Shown here in pieces: positions 45,725 through 58,953 of a DNA stretch of 64,000 nucleotides. Each line of letters starts with the position of its first letter. Positions within the stretch are counted from its first letter, which is position 1. This stretch comes from Candidatus Pelagibacter ubique HIMB140. GTDB lineage: Bacteria > Pseudomonadota > Alphaproteobacteria > Pelagibacterales > Pelagibacteraceae. A program made the translations under genes and the position numbers. Under the pieces are notes generated by a model. It searched no databases and was not told where the DNA came from. It was given only the letters and a program-made list of their open reading frames with translations. The DNA lies in assembly GCF_025558165.1 (NCBI RefSeq), contig NZ_LAMZ01000001.1:620001-684000 (forward strand). The letters are read 5' to 3'.

Positions 45725-46063
45725 ATGAAAAAAATCTTACTAGTTTTATTTACATCATTAATATTTTTTCAAAACATAGTCAAAGCAGAAGTTGCTATGA
45801 TTGGAGTTGTAGATGGAATGGTATGTATGGCATGCCAAGCAAAAGTTGAAAAAGAACTTAAAGCTGCAACAGGTGAAGGTAATGTTGAAGTTTCATGGCC
45901 AGAGGGAGTTGCGTTTATAAACTTTGAAAATACCCCAAATTTTTCTGAAGAAGACTTTAAAAAAGTAATTGAGAACGCTGGTTTCGCAGTTGGTAAGGTT
46001 GCAACCTTAAATGAAAAAATTATTGATCCAAAATCTGGATTAATTTCATTAAATAAATTTTAA
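45725..46063 (+). CDS. Secreted heavy-metal-associated (HMA) domain protein
   Basis: 112 residues from the ATG at 45725, chosen over an upstream ATG at 45683 because it begins a normal signal peptide ('MKKILLVLFTSLIFF', cleavage near 'VKAEV'). The mature protein is one HMA domain with the metal site 'GMVCMACQAKVEKEL' (CxxC), as in MerP and CopZ. It probably carries a soft metal such as copper in the periplasm. No P-type ATPase or cognate regulator is adjacent, so its partner is elsewhere. Its stop overlaps the end of the convergent oxygenase gene by 4 bases. Confidence 0.8.
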   Translation: MKKILLVLFTSLIFFQNIVKAEVAMIGVVDGMVCMACQAKVEKELKAATGEGNVEVSWPEGVAFINFENTPNFSEEDFKKVIENAGFAVGKVATLNEKIIDPKSGLISLNKF

Positions 46064-46725
46064 TTATTTACTTTCCAGTCAGTTTCGAAAGTCACATAGT
46101 TTACTTGTAAACATCGTCTTTCTTTAAGAATGCTCTTTTTTTCCATGCCATGCCAAGTATTTGGTCCGCTGGTAAAAAGATAACCGTAGTTATTTCTATA
46201 AGGCAATGTTTTAACTTTTTCTAATTTTTCATTATAAAAATCAGTCCCTAAATCCTCAGACTCGTTAGTTTTATTTACAAAAATTAATCCTGACATTAAT
46301 TTTTCTTTAATATCGCAGTGTGGTTTGAGCCAAAATCCTTCTCTATCACAAATTACTTCTACTCTTACATATGAGTTAGATAAATCTTTATTGATCATTT
46401 TAGATATTGTCTCAAATGTTTCTTTAGATTGTAGTTCGTTTATAAATTTTACAAGGTTTGGAAATTGTGAACTATTTTCTTTAGTGACAAAACATCTAAA
46501 TTTAATTGCTTTACCACCAGAAGAAATACCCTCTCTAAACTCAGCAGCACCACCATCTATTGCTCTAGTTCCATCATAATTTAAATTATGCTGACTTAAA
46601 TCTGGGATATCTGCTTTAACAATCTCTTCAATTGCCCCTTCAGATAAAGCATTGCTATATTCCCAATGATCAAATGGTGTTTTATATTTTTTTGAATTAT
46701 TATTTATAGAATTTAAAAATGACAT
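46060..46725 (-). CDS. 2OG-Fe(II) oxygenase-like protein
   Basis: 221 residues with no signal peptide. 'WLKPHCDIKEKLMSGLIFVN' gives the HxD iron motif of the double-stranded beta-helix, 'NTWHGMEK' the distal His, and an Arg follows ~10 residues later ('ERRCLQVNYV'), the set expected of 2-oxoglutarate-dependent dioxygenases. The substrate is unknown. Its ATG abuts the stop of the ELM1 gene (sharing one base), so the two are co-transcribed; a role in modifying the same surface glycan or protein is possible but not shown. Confidence 0.65.
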   Translation of the reverse strand: MSFLNSINNNSKKYKTPFDHWEYSNALSEGAIEEIVKADIPDLSQHNLNYDGTRAIDGGAAEFREGISSGGKAIKFRCFVTKENSSQFPNLVKFINELQSKETFETISKMINKDLSNSYVRVEVICDREGFWLKPHCDIKEKLMSGLIFVNKTNESEDLGTDFYNEKLEKVKTLPYRNNYGYLFTSGPNTWHGMEKKSILKERRCLQVNYVTFETDWKVNN

Positions 46726-47669
46726 TAAGATTGAATTTTTTCTTTTATTATTTTTGCTACTCTATTCGTTTCATCTAGCTTTTCATAGTTCCAATTTTCA
46801 ATTTCCTCACCTAAGTTTCTGGTGATATTTAGTTCTCTAAATAAGTTTCTAAATCTTTGGAATCTTTTGTCATTCTTTTTTGGTAAAATATTAGCAACAT
46901 AAATTGGTTTACCTGTCAAAGCAGCTTCTGAGATCATTGAGCTAGAGTCACATGTAACAACTATATTTTCTGATAAAGCTAATGCAGATAAATATGCCTT
47001 TTTATCTACATTCATAATTACTGTGTGATTTTCTCCAAAAAACTCTTTGGCGTAATGAATGGTATTTATAGGCGTTCTCATTGATGGGATTACTACTAAT
47101 TGAAAATCATGTTTTTTCATTAATTTATAAAACATTGAGAAAATATGTTTCGTATTCTTAGTTGAATAATCATAGTATTTTGTTGGTCCACCCATAATTA
47201 AGCACCAAATTTTTCTTTCGTCCTGTTTGATAAAAGATTTTAAATAATCTTTATTTTCTTCAATTTCTTTCTCTGAAAGATAATGAATAGCTCCCTTTGT
47301 GCTAATAACATTATCGCCATTAATTCCATCATGTTCTGGGGCAACAATAAAATCAAAATGATTAAAATCTATTTTTGGATCCTGGATATGAATATTAAAT
47401 ATTTTTTTTTTAGAAATACTTTTTAAGTGAATAGATGGGATTACACTCTTTCTTCCACATGAGATTATTAAATCAAAATCATTATCTTCAATCTTTTTAT
47501 AAACACTTTGAGAAATTGGAGTAAATTTAGGTGGAACAAGTTTCCAAATACTTTTTAGTTCAACCTTGTGGTGAGTAAAATCAATATCAAGTGCTTTAGC
47601 AAGTCCTTCGACTTGACTAATCATTCCGTGCATCCCTTGAGTTAATAATAAACCTTTTAATTTAGACAT
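46725..47669 (-). CDS. ELM1-family (DUF1022) putative glycosyltransferase
   Basis: 314 residues. The pattern fits the ELM1 family: 'LTQGMHGMISQVEGLAKAL' at the start, 'LIISCGRKSVIPSIHLKS', 'HIQDPKIDFNHFDFIVAPEH', a central 'IMGGPTKYYDY', and 'VTCDSSSMISEAALTGKPIY' near the end, which resembles the nucleotide-sugar site of GT-B enzymes. The family is shared by alphaproteobacteria and plant mitochondria (mitochondrial-fission ELM1); the bacterial function is not settled, with glycosyl transfer to the envelope the common guess. It forms a pair with the oxygenase gene and is divergent from trxB (21 bases). Confidence 0.85.
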   Translation of the reverse strand: MSKLKGLLLTQGMHGMISQVEGLAKALDIDFTHHKVELKSIWKLVPPKFTPISQSVYKKIEDNDFDLIISCGRKSVIPSIHLKSISKKKIFNIHIQDPKIDFNHFDFIVAPEHDGINGDNVISTKGAIHYLSEKEIEENKDYLKSFIKQDERKIWCLIMGGPTKYYDYSTKNTKHIFSMFYKLMKKHDFQLVVIPSMRTPINTIHYAKEFFGENHTVIMNVDKKAYLSALALSENIVVTCDSSSMISEAALTGKPIYVANILPKKNDKRFQRFRNLFRELNITRNLGEEIENWNYEKLDETNRVAKIIKEKIQS

Positions 47670-47690
47670 TAATCACTATATAGCTTTCAT

Positions 47691-48635
47691 ATGAGTCAAA
47701 ATCCAACTAAACACACAAAAGTGTTAATAATTGGATCTGGTCCTGCCGGATACACAGCAGCTGTTTACGCTGCAAGAGCAATGTTAAATCCTATCCTTGT
47801 TCATGGTGCTCAACCAGGCGGACAATTAACAACTACAACTGATGTGGAAAATTTTCCAGGCTTTGCAGAAGTAATTCAAGGACCATGGCTAATGGATCAA
47901 ATGAGGGATCAAGCAAAAGCTGTTGGAACAGAAATGATAGAAGACCATATCGGATCAGTGAATTTAAAATCTACACCTTTTGAGGCTGTTGGTGATAGTG
48001 GGCAAAAATATACAGCAGATAGCATAATTATTTCAACTGGTGCACAGGCAAGATGGTTAAACATTAAATCTGAACAAGAATTTAGAGGATTTGGAGTTTC
48101 AGCATGTGCTACATGTGATGGTTTCTTTTTTAAAGATAAAGAAGTTGCTGTAGTTGGAGGTGGTAATGCTGCAGTAGAAGAGGCAATGTTTCTTACAAAA
48201 TTTGCATCAAAAGTAAAATTAATTCATAGAAGAGATAGTTTGAGAGCTGAAAAGATGCTTCAAAAGAAATTGATGGAAAATAAAAAAATTGAAATTGTTT
48301 GGGACTCTGTTGTTGAGGATGTCTTGGGTGATAGTGAACCCAAAAATGTTAAAGGTATAAAAATTAAAAATTTGAAAACTGAAAAAACAGAGGAAGTAAA
48401 ATTAGATGGGTTGTTTATTGCTATTGGTCATGATCCAGCAACTCAACTTTTCAAAGATCAATTAGAAATGGATAAAGAGGGTTACTTAATTACAAAACCA
48501 GATTCTACGGAAACAAATATTCCTGGAGTTTACGCCGCGGGTGATGTTAAAGATAAAACTTTTCGACAAGCAGTAACAGCAGCTGGTATGGGTTGTATGG
48601 CTGCATTAGAAGCTGAAAAATTCTTATCTCATTAA
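47691..48635 (+). CDS. trxB: Thioredoxin reductase
   Basis: 314 residues. FAD site 'IGSGPAGYTAAVYAARA' at the N-terminus, redox-active 'CATC' at 139-142, NADPH site 'VVGGGNAAVEEAMFL', and the closing FAD motif 'GVYAAGDVKDKTFRQAVTAA'. It reduces thioredoxin with NADPH in the cytoplasm. Length and all motifs are normal. It stands alone, 21 bases from the divergent ELM1 gene and 40 bases before a dehydrogenase/reductase gene with its own ribosome-binding site. Confidence 0.97.
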   Translation: MSQNPTKHTKVLIIGSGPAGYTAAVYAARAMLNPILVHGAQPGGQLTTTTDVENFPGFAEVIQGPWLMDQMRDQAKAVGTEMIEDHIGSVNLKSTPFEAVGDSGQKYTADSIIISTGAQARWLNIKSEQEFRGFGVSACATCDGFFFKDKEVAVVGGGNAAVEEAMFLTKFASKVKLIHRRDSLRAEKMLQKKLMENKKIEIVWDSVVEDVLGDSEPKNVKGIKIKNLKTEKTEEVKLDGLFIAIGHDPATQLFKDQLEMDKEGYLITKPDSTETNIPGVYAAGDVKDKTFRQAVTAAGMGCMAALEAEKFLSH

Positions 48636-48662
48636 TTGAGATTACAATTACTAACTGAGTAA

Positions 48663-48668
48663 AAGGAG
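48663..48668 (+). promoter_or_regulatory. Strong Shine-Dalgarno site for the 48676 gene
   Basis: AAGGAG lies 7 bases before the ATG at 48676. Most genes in this window have weak or no such site, so this one stands out and fixes the start of the reductase gene. Confidence 0.7.
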
Positions 48669-48675
48669 AGAAATT

Positions 48676-49698
48676 ATGACTGATAAGGTATTATTAACTG
48701 GAATAAGTGGATGGATTGCTAAACATACTGCAATAGAATTATTAAATTCAGGTTTCGAAGTTTTAGGTACTGTTAGAAGTGATGATGTAATTTCTCAGAC
48801 CAAAGAAACTATTAGTAAATATGCATCGATAGATAAGTTATCTTTTATAAAACTTGATCTTTTAAATGATGAAGGTTGGGAAGAAGCTGCAAAAGGATGC
48901 AAATATATAATTCATATGGCTTCCCCTTTTCCAATGAAGGTTTCAAAAAATAGACAAAATTTAATACCAGTTGCAAAAGATGGAACTTTAAGAGTTTTAA
49001 ATGCTGGCATCAAAGCAAATGCAGAGCAATTTGTAGTTACATCTTCAATTGCAGCAATGTTTAGAAAGCCAAATAGATCAAATCCTTATTCATTTAGTGA
49101 AAATGATTGGACTGATGAAAATTGGGTTGATGGAGTTAATGATTATTTTCTATCAAAAACAGTCGCTGAAAAAGTGGCCTGGGAATTAATGGAAAGTAAC
49201 GGAATTAAAAATAAACTAACTTGTATAAATCCTGGTGGTGTATTTGGAGATGCTTTGGATACTAAAGGTGGAACTTCGATTGAATATGTAAGACAATTTT
49301 TAAAAGGTAAATTTCCAGCAACACCTAAATGGGGGATCTTAATATCTGATGTTAAAGATGTCGCAAAATCTCATGTTGCTTGCTTAGGAAATGCAAAAGT
49401 TGGTGGCAGAAGATTAATAATTGGAAAAGAGGTTAAAACACTACTTGAGACATCAAAAATATTAGCTGAAGCTTTACCAGAATATGCAAAAAAACTTCCC
49501 AAGAAAACTTTACCAAATTTTATGGTGAAATTTATTAGCATGCTAGATTCAAGTGCAAAAACAATGATCCCTGATCTTGAATTAGAGATGAAGCCAGAGA
49601 CAAAATATGCTGAAGATTTAATTGGTTTTGAATTTAAACCAGCAAGTGGGGCTTTAATTGAAGCTGGAAAATCAGTAGTAAGATTAGGCTTAGTATAA
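48676..49698 (+). CDS. Extended SDR, dihydroflavonol-4-reductase-like
   Basis: 340 residues. N-terminal NAD(P) site 'LLTGISGWIAKHTAIELL' (variant of GxxGxxG), 'IIHMASPFP' after the fourth strand, catalytic 'YFLSK' (YxxxK) and 'CINPGGVFG'. This is the dihydroflavonol reductase/cinnamoyl-CoA reductase branch of extended SDRs, which in bacteria reduce diverse carbonyls; the substrate cannot be told. A strong Shine-Dalgarno precedes it, suggesting good expression. No obvious pathway partners adjoin it. Confidence 0.85.
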   Translation: MTDKVLLTGISGWIAKHTAIELLNSGFEVLGTVRSDDVISQTKETISKYASIDKLSFIKLDLLNDEGWEEAAKGCKYIIHMASPFPMKVSKNRQNLIPVAKDGTLRVLNAGIKANAEQFVVTSSIAAMFRKPNRSNPYSFSENDWTDENWVDGVNDYFLSKTVAEKVAWELMESNGIKNKLTCINPGGVFGDALDTKGGTSIEYVRQFLKGKFPATPKWGILISDVKDVAKSHVACLGNAKVGGRRLIIGKEVKTLLETSKILAEALPEYAKKLPKKTLPNFMVKFISMLDSSAKTMIPDLELEMKPETKYAEDLIGFEFKPASGALIEAGKSVVRLGLV

Positions 49699-49747
49699 AA
49701 ATTTTGTATAACCTCATCTTTAAATTTCAGGTATAAAATTAATCCAA

Positions 49748-50380
49748 ATGAACAGAAGAAAATTTATAAAAACTGTAAGTCAAATTATGATTGCTTGGGG
49801 ATTAAGTCCAAAGCTCGCATTTGCCTCCGAAACTAATAAAATATTATCAGGAAAATTTTTCATAGATGGTAAGGAAGCAGAGTTTAATTTTCAGGATTTA
49901 AACAATTCTACAATTGAAACTAAAGATGAAAAATCAATAATCAAAGTTAAAGATGATTTTTATTTAATAAGACCAGAAACTAAACTTCGATTTGTTTCAA
50001 AAAACCTATTAAAAGTTATCAAAGGTTCTGTTCATGCTGTTTTTGGAAAAAGACAAGAAGAATTAAATGTTGAAATTCCTCATGGCACAATTGGAATAAG
50101 AGGAACGTCTATTTTTATTGATATTGAGCCTAAACAGAACAGAAGTTATTTTTGTAATTGTTATGGAGAAACAGTTCTCTATGATAAAAAAGGAAATTTA
50201 TTAGAAACAGTGGTTTCTTATGGGCACGAGTCTGGTGCACTTACAGAAGATGGAAAATTTAAACGGTATGGAATTAATTATTTAAAAAATATTTATGCTT
50301 TAAGACACCCAAAAATATTTGACGAAGAAATGGAAAAAGTTGGGTGCATCGTAGAAGATAGTCATTGTACCTTAAAATAA
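49748..50380 (+). CDS. FecR-domain protein with twin-arginine-like signal
   Basis: 210 residues. The start 'MNRRKFIKTVSQIMIAWGL' carries a Tat-like RRxFIK motif, with cleavage near 'AFASE'. Residues ~90-140 contain the FecR strand 'LKVIKGSVHAVFGKRQEELN' and 'IPHGTIGIRGTSIFIDI', closely matching 'AAGTIGSRGTEF' in the larger FecR protein at 23520. The C-terminal part has four Cys ('YFCNCYGE', 'GCIVEDSHC') that could bind metal or form disulfides, which might explain Tat export after folding. No sigma factor or cyclase adjoins it. The exact role is unknown. Confidence 0.75.
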   Translation: MNRRKFIKTVSQIMIAWGLSPKLAFASETNKILSGKFFIDGKEAEFNFQDLNNSTIETKDEKSIIKVKDDFYLIRPETKLRFVSKNLLKVIKGSVHAVFGKRQEELNVEIPHGTIGIRGTSIFIDIEPKQNRSYFCNCYGETVLYDKKGNLLETVVSYGHESGALTEDGKFKRYGINYLKNIYALRHPKIFDEEMEKVGCIVEDSHCTLK

Positions 50381-50382
50381 AT

Positions 50383-51036
50383 TTATTTTACCAAATCTGA
50401 AATTTGATCTGACTCAAAGATTTTTTGATCAATATTACTATTCGCAAGTTTAATCATTGCTTTTGCAATTGTTGTTGAATGAATTGATCTCATTTTTTTT
50501 AATGGTCCAATAAATAAAGGATTGAGAAGCTTAAAAATTATTATTCCTATTTTCTCACCCAATCTAAATTCTTTTCTGTTACCCAATATAAATGAGGGTC
50601 TCATAATTCCTATTTTAGAAAAACCTAAACTTAAGATCTCTTCCTCTACAAGACCCTTATATTTTAAATAATCTCCTGAACTTTTAGAATTAGCATATCC
50701 TGAAGATACAAAAAAATAAGATTTAACATTGTTAGATTTTGCAATTTGGGCTACTTTTTTTGGGATATCTAATTCAATTCTTTGATATTCATTTTTATAA
50801 GGAGAATTTTTTTTTGTTGTCCCGATACAAAAAAAACATTCATCTCCATCAATTTCTTCTTTGTGTTTTTCTAAATTATTAAAATCAGTTTGTATTAACT
50901 CAATTTTTGAGTTGTTTGTTTGAATTGAAGAACGGACAAATATTTTAATTTTAGAGTAATTATTGTTCAGAATAAGTTGATTTAAAACATGTCCTCCAAC
51001 CAATCCAGTTGCACCAAATAGTAATGCTGTTTTCAC
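50383..51036 (-). CDS. Atypical SDR, HTATIP2/TIP30-like
   Basis: 217 residues. NAD(P) site 'LLFGATGLVGGHVLNQLI', then 'DECFFCIGTTKKNSPY', 'YFFVSSGYANSKSSGDYLKY' with a YxxxK-like arrangement, and 'IMRPSFILG'. This matches the small atypical SDR group containing TIP30/HTATIP2 and bacterial homologues, generally of unknown substrate. It is shorter than classical extended SDRs, as the family is. It lies 3 bases after the aspartate aminotransferase stop in the same direction, so co-transcription is likely. No functional link to that gene is evident. Confidence 0.82.
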   Translation of the reverse strand: MKTALLFGATGLVGGHVLNQLILNNNYSKIKIFVRSSIQTNNSKIELIQTDFNNLEKHKEEIDGDECFFCIGTTKKNSPYKNEYQRIELDIPKKVAQIAKSNNVKSYFFVSSGYANSKSSGDYLKYKGLVEEEILSLGFSKIGIMRPSFILGNRKEFRLGEKIGIIIFKLLNPLFIGPLKKMRSIHSTTIAKAMIKLANSNIDQKIFESDQISDLVK

Positions 51037-51039
51037 TTC

Positions 51040-54419
<3,380 letters not shown>

Positions 54420-54438
<19 letters not shown>

Positions 54439-55172
54439 TTATAACTGGTGGTGCAACAAGAATTGGTGCTGCAATTGCAAAAAAATTATCTGGTTCTAAT
54501 AAAGAAATTTTAATTCATTTTAATAAATCAAAATCAAAAGCTGAGAATTTAAAAAAAGAACTATCAAATAATGGTACAAAAGTTTACTTGGTTAAAGGTG
54601 ATTTGAGTAAAGAAAATGATGTAAATAAAATTGTAAAATATGCAAAATCAAAACTTAAATATTTTGATTGTCTAATTAATAACGCTTCTTTGTTTGAAAA
54701 TGATAAATTGGAAAACTTTACAACAGATAGTTGGGGCCAACATTTAAGAACAAATCTAAGAACACCTGCATTGCTATCAAAAGAATTTGCAAAAAATGTC
54801 AAAGGAAAAAATAACAATATAATTAATATTATTGATCAAAGAGTTTTCAAACTAACTCCATATTTTTTTTCCTATACCATTAGTAAAACTGGACTTTATA
54901 CTTTAACTAAAACTAGTGCCATGAGTTTAGCTCCAAAGATTAGAGTAAACGGTATAGCACCTGGGCCCACTATTAAAAATCAAAGACAATCCGAAAAACA
55001 TTTTAGAAAACAGTATTTAGCAACCCCACTAAAAAGACAAGTTGATGTAGAACAAATATGTAATGCTGTTGACTTTTTTATAAAAAATATATCTATTACA
55101 GGACAAGTTTTAGCAATAGATAGTGGGCAGAATTTAAACTGGCAAACACCAGATATAATGGGCAAAGAATGA
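54420..55172 (+). CDS. folM: Pteridine reductase-like SDR (FolM-type dihydromonapterin/dihydrofolate reductase)
   Basis: 250 residues of classical SDR. '[16 protein letters not shown]' is the cofactor site; the TGGATRIG form, with Arg for NADPH, is typical of PTR1/FolM. '[11 protein letters not shown]' is the NNAS motif, '[16 protein letters not shown]' the YxxxK site, and '[11 protein letters not shown]' follows. FolM/PTR1 enzymes reduce pterins and can supply tetrahydrofolate where the usual FolA is missing. The next gene is folB, overlapping by 4 bases, which strongly supports a pterin role. Confidence 0.8.
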
Positions 55173-55594
55173 AAAGAAGTGATTTTAAGATTGTAAAAAT
55201 AAATAAAAACAAAAGTCTTTTTAATTACGAAAAAAAAATTCTAATTAATGAATTAATTTTAAATTTAAAACTTGGCTATTATGACTTTGAAAAGAAAAAG
55301 CCTCAAAAAGTTAAATTTAGCCTAGAGATTGATTACGAGGATAAAAAGCCATCAAGTGATAAGGATATAAAGTCGATTGTAAATTATGGAACAATTGTAA
55401 AATTGATCACTAAACTCGTTAAAAAAAAACATTACAACTTTCTTGAAACATTAGCTGAGGCTGTATTTGATGAATTATTCAAAGATCAAAGGATTGCTAA
55501 AATAATGTTGAAAATTGAAAAATTAGAAATTCTTAAGCAATGCTCGTCTGTTGGTATTCAAATTACCAAAAAAAGAAGTCATGATAAGCTCTGA
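55169..55594 (+). CDS. folB: Dihydroneopterin aldolase
   Basis: 141 residues. '[20 protein letters not shown]' holds the substrate-loop start, '[12 protein letters not shown]' the pterin-site Tyr, and '[15 protein letters not shown]' the Glu that anchors the pterin ring (HxLxExLA pattern). A catalytic Lys is plausible in 'KRSHDKL' or nearby. It forms 6-hydroxymethyl-7,8-dihydropterin for folate. An extra ~25-residue N-terminal stretch is present relative to typical ~120-residue FolB. It overlaps folM by 4 bases and the likely uvrC start by 14. Confidence 0.88.
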   Translation: MKRSDFKIVKINKNKSLFNYEKKILINELILNLKLGYYDFEKKKPQKVKFSLEIDYEDKKPSSDKDIKSIVNYGTIVKLITKLVKKKHYNFLETLAEAVFDELFKDQRIAKIMLKIEKLEILKQCSSVGIQITKKRSHDKL

Positions 55595-57416
55595 AATAGG
55601 AAAAGAAGTAATTAAAAAAGAACTCTCACTAGTACCTAAACTTCCTGGTGTCTACAGGATGCTGAATGAAAAAAATGAAATTCTTTATGTAGGAAAAGCA
55701 AAAAATCTTCCTAATAGACTTAAAAGTTATGTATCTGAAAAAAACCATATAATCAGAACAGAGAGAATGTTATCTCAAACAAGAAAATTAGAGATAACGA
55801 CTACTTCAAATGAAAGTGAAGCTCTTCTTCTAGAAGCAAACCTAATTAAAAAATTTAAACCAAAATTCAATATTTTATTAAGAGATGATAAGTCATTTCC
55901 ATTCATCTTTATTGGTAACAAAGATAAATGGCCACAAATCAAAAGACATAGAGGAAAAAAAACAAAAGAAGGATTTTATTTTGGCCCTTTTGCATCAGCA
56001 GGTTCAGCTAACTGGACTATAAAGATGATCCAAAAAATTTTTCATTTAAGAGTTTGTGATGATACTGTTTTTAAAAATAGAGAACGACCTTGTATTCTTT
56101 ATCAAATAAAAAGATGTTCTGGACCATGTGTCGGTTATGTTGAAAAAAGTGATTATCAACAAACAGTTGATGATGCTATTGAATTTGTATCAGGTAAATC
56201 AAGAAAAATTCAAAAAAATCTCTCAAGTCAAATGGAAAGGGCAAGTGAGGAATTGGATTTTGAAAAAGCAGTAATTTTAAGGGACAGAATTAAAGCTTTA
56301 AATATTATTCAATCTTCTCAAAGAATTAATGAAGCAAACTTAGTAGAGGCAGATGTTATAGCTGGATACAAAGAATCTGGAAAAACTTGTATTCAAGTAT
56401 TTTTTTATCGATCAAAACAAAATTGGGGTAACCAAGCTTTTTTTCCAAAACATGACCCAGATGAAAAATTAGGAGATATTTTAAATTCATTCGTTTCACA
56501 ATTTTATGAAAATAAAAGTGTACCTTCTGCAATAATACTATCTGAAGAAATAAAAGAAAAAGTTTTAATTGAAAAAACTTTAACTCAAAAAGAAGGAAAA
56601 CAAATTAATATTAGTGTTGCTAAAAAAGGCTCAAAATTAAAAGTAGTTAATCAAGCAATGAAAAATGCAAAAGATAGTTTGAATAGAAAACTTTATGAAA
56701 GTCAGAATAATCGAGAACTTTTTGATGAAGTTGCAAAAAAATTTAATCTTGAAACAAATATAAATTTAATTGAGGTTTATGATAACAGCCATATACAAGG
56801 TACCAATAGTGTTGGCGCATTAATTGCATATGGTGATGAGGGATTTATTAAAAAGAGATATCGAAAGTTCAACATCAAGAACAAAAAAAATGAGCAAGAT
56901 GATTACGGCATGATGAAAGAAGTATTAAACAGAAGATTTAAACGTGCTGTTCAGGAAAAAGATAATTATCTCACTTTTCCTGATTTGGTATTAGTTGATG
57001 GAGGAAAAGGACAATATTCAGTAGCTAGAGAAAGTTTAAATGAATTGGGGCTTCACGACATTCCGATTATTGCAATAGCAAAGGGTAAATTTCGTAATAG
57101 TGGAAATGAAACATTTTTTCACAATGGTAAAGAATATAAATTCTCAAAAAATGACCCTACCTTATTCTTCCTTCAAAGGATAAGAGATGAATCGCATAGA
57201 TTTGCAATCAGTGCCCACAGAGCAAAGAGAAAAAAAGGAATTAGTAAATCTTTACTAGACCAAATTGAGGGTATTGGAGCAATTAGAAAAAGAGCGCTAC
57301 TAAACCATTTTGGTTCGGCAAGATCTGTTGAGTCTGCTAGTTTAGATGAAATTAAATCTGTTGAAGGTGTTGAAGAAAAAGTAGCAAAAAAGATATATAA
57401 CTTCTTTCACGAATAA
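55581..57416 (+). CDS. uvrC: UvrABC excinuclease subunit C
   Basis: 611 residues from the ATG at 55581, preferred over a TTG at 55551 that would overlap folB further. The GIY-YIG nuclease domain opens the protein ('[20 protein letters not shown]'), with '[19 protein letters not shown]' next, a UVR domain ('[17 protein letters not shown]'), the RNase H-like endonuclease domain ('[18 protein letters not shown]', '[10 protein letters not shown]') and a C-terminal HhH pair ('[20 protein letters not shown]'). It makes both incisions with UvrB. Size and motifs are standard. Confidence 0.97.
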   Translation: MISSEIGKEVIKKELSLVPKLPGVYRMLNEKNEILYVGKAKNLPNRLKSYVSEKNHIIRTERMLSQTRKLEITTTSNESEALLLEANLIKKFKPKFNILLRDDKSFPFIFIGNKDKWPQIKRHRGKKTKEGFYFGPFASAGSANWTIKMIQKIFHLRVCDDTVFKNRERPCILYQIKRCSGPCVGYVEKSDYQQTVDDAIEFVSGKSRKIQKNLSSQMERASEELDFEKAVILRDRIKALNIIQSSQRINEANLVEADVIAGYKESGKTCIQVFFYRSKQNWGNQAFFPKHDPDEKLGDILNSFVSQFYENKSVPSAIILSEEIKEKVLIEKTLTQKEGKQINISVAKKGSKLKVVNQAMKNAKDSLNRKLYESQNNRELFDEVAKKFNLETNINLIEVYDNSHIQGTNSVGALIAYGDEGFIKKRYRKFNIKNKKNEQDDYGMMKEVLNRRFKRAVQEKDNYLTFPDLVLVDGGKGQYSVARESLNELGLHDIPIIAIAKGKFRNSGNETFFHNGKEYKFSKNDPTLFFLQRIRDESHRFAISAHRAKRKKGISKSLLDQIEGIGAIRKRALLNHFGSARSVESASLDEIKSVEGVEEKVAKKIYNFFHE

Positions 57417-57418
57417 TT

Positions 57419-58003
57419 ATGTTAAAAAAAATTCCAAATATTCTGACAATAGGGAGAATAATAATTGTACCCTTCTTTGTTTTAGCATTTTATCTTCCAG
57501 GTTTTTATGGTGATTTAACTGCTTTAATTTTATTTATAATTGCTTCATTTACAGATTTTTTAGATGGCATGTTAGCTAGAATGTTGGGCCAAGAATCTAA
57601 ATTAGGAGAATTATTAGATCCAATTGCAGATAAAATTATAGTCGCTACAGCTCTAATTTTGTTGGTGATGGATGGAACAATCAGAAATTATGAAGTTATT
57701 GCAGCCATAATAATATTGACTAGAGAAATTTTAATTTCAGGATTAAGAGAATTTTTAGCAAAAGGTCAGATTAAACTTCCAGTTTCAAATCTTGCTAAAC
57801 TTAAAACAGTTTTGCAAATGATTGCTATTGGTCTTCTACTTTCAGGAGATACTGGAAATAAAATAATCAACTTTGAAGATTATAATGCTCAAACTATTGG
57901 AATTATTCTTTTATGGTTATCAGCTGTACTTACTTTATTTACAGGTTATGATTATTTAAGAAAAGGTATTGATCACGCAATATCTGAAGATAACAAAGAT
58001 TAA
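57419..58003 (+). CDS. pgsA: CDP-diacylglycerol-glycerol-3-phosphate 3-phosphatidyltransferase
   Basis: 194 residues with about five membrane helices. The CDP-alcohol phosphatidyltransferase motif is complete: 'DFLDGMLARMLGQESKLGELLDPIADK' region, matching DGx2ARx8Gx3Dx3D. 'LTREILISGLREFLAKGQI' distinguishes PgsA within the family. It makes phosphatidylglycerophosphate, the precursor of phosphatidylglycerol and thus of the lipid used by Lgt (61623). It follows uvrC by 2 bases, the usual uvrC-pgsA order of alphaproteobacteria. The last 4 bases overlap the convergent ilvE. Confidence 0.96.
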   Translation: MLKKIPNILTIGRIIIVPFFVLAFYLPGFYGDLTALILFIIASFTDFLDGMLARMLGQESKLGELLDPIADKIIVATALILLVMDGTIRNYEVIAAIIILTREILISGLREFLAKGQIKLPVSNLAKLKTVLQMIAIGLLLSGDTGNKIINFEDYNAQTIGIILLWLSAVLTLFTGYDYLRKGIDHAISEDNKD

Positions 58004-58881
58004 GCTGCTTTTTTCTTTCTTACCAATGCTTGATAACTTTCATTAAGATCAATGATTGTATCACAAACTTTGAATTGATTTTCCGCAATACAAGATACTG
58101 GAGTAACTTCAGCAGCAGTTCCTGTTAAAAAGCATCCCACAAAATTAGGAAGTTCTGTTGGACTAATTTTTCTCTCATGTATTTTTATATTTTTTGATTT
58201 AGCAATTCCAATTACAGTTCTTCTTGTAATTCCATCTAAGAATGAATCTGGGATTGGTGTATGAATTTCTCCATTTTTATCTTTAAAAAATATATTGGCT
58301 CCTGTTGCTTCAGCAATATTACCTTCGTGATCTAACATTAAAGAATCTGTGTAACCTTGTTTTTCAGCTTCATGTTTTGATAATGTGCAAATCATATACA
58401 AACCTGACGCCTTAGTATCCCAAGGAATAGTATTAGGAGCTGGTCTTCTCCAGTTTGAAATATTTAATTTAATACCTTCAACTTTTAGTTTTGGATCAAA
58501 GTAAGATCCCCATTCCCAAGTTGCAATCGCAACATGAACTTTTGTTTGTTGTGCTGAAATAGCCATCATTTCAGTGCCTCTCCAAGCTACTGGTCTTACA
58601 TATCCATTTTCTACATTCTGAGTTGCAATTATTTTATTTGAAGCAGTATTAATTTGGTCTTCAGTATAAGGAATTTCAAAACCCATTCTTCTAGCAGAAT
58701 GAAAAAATCTAGAGGTATGTTCCTCTAATTTAAAAATAGAACCATCATAAACTCTTTCACCTTCAAAAACACAACTTGCATAATGCAAACCATGACTTAA
58801 CACATGGAGCTTTACATCTCCCCAATCAACAAGTTCATCGTTGTACCAAATTTTTCCAGATCTTTTATCGTACGGTATCAT
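58000..58881 (-). CDS. ilvE: Branched-chain amino acid aminotransferase
   Basis: 293 residues, fold type IV PLP enzyme. 'HGLHYASCVFEGERVYDG' is the family start, the PLP lysine is in 'PWDTKASGLYMICTLSKHEA' near residue 156, 'LDHEGNIAEATGANIFF' is the conserved loop and 'GITRRTVIGIA' follows. 'VGCFLTGTAAEVTPV' matches IlvE. It performs the last step of Leu, Ile and Val synthesis. It converges on pgsA and is divergent from the MarR gene. Confidence 0.94.
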   Translation of the reverse strand: MIPYDKRSGKIWYNDELVDWGDVKLHVLSHGLHYASCVFEGERVYDGSIFKLEEHTSRFFHSARRMGFEIPYTEDQINTASNKIIATQNVENGYVRPVAWRGTEMMAISAQQTKVHVAIATWEWGSYFDPKLKVEGIKLNISNWRRPAPNTIPWDTKASGLYMICTLSKHEAEKQGYTDSLMLDHEGNIAEATGANIFFKDKNGEIHTPIPDSFLDGITRRTVIGIAKSKNIKIHERKISPTELPNFVGCFLTGTAAEVTPVSCIAENQFKVCDTIIDLNESYQALVRKKKAA

Positions 58882-58953
58882 TAGTGAAAATATTTTAAAA
58901 TATCAGTGAAAAATATCTTTGTATCTTTGATATGTCAATATAACTTACCCATT

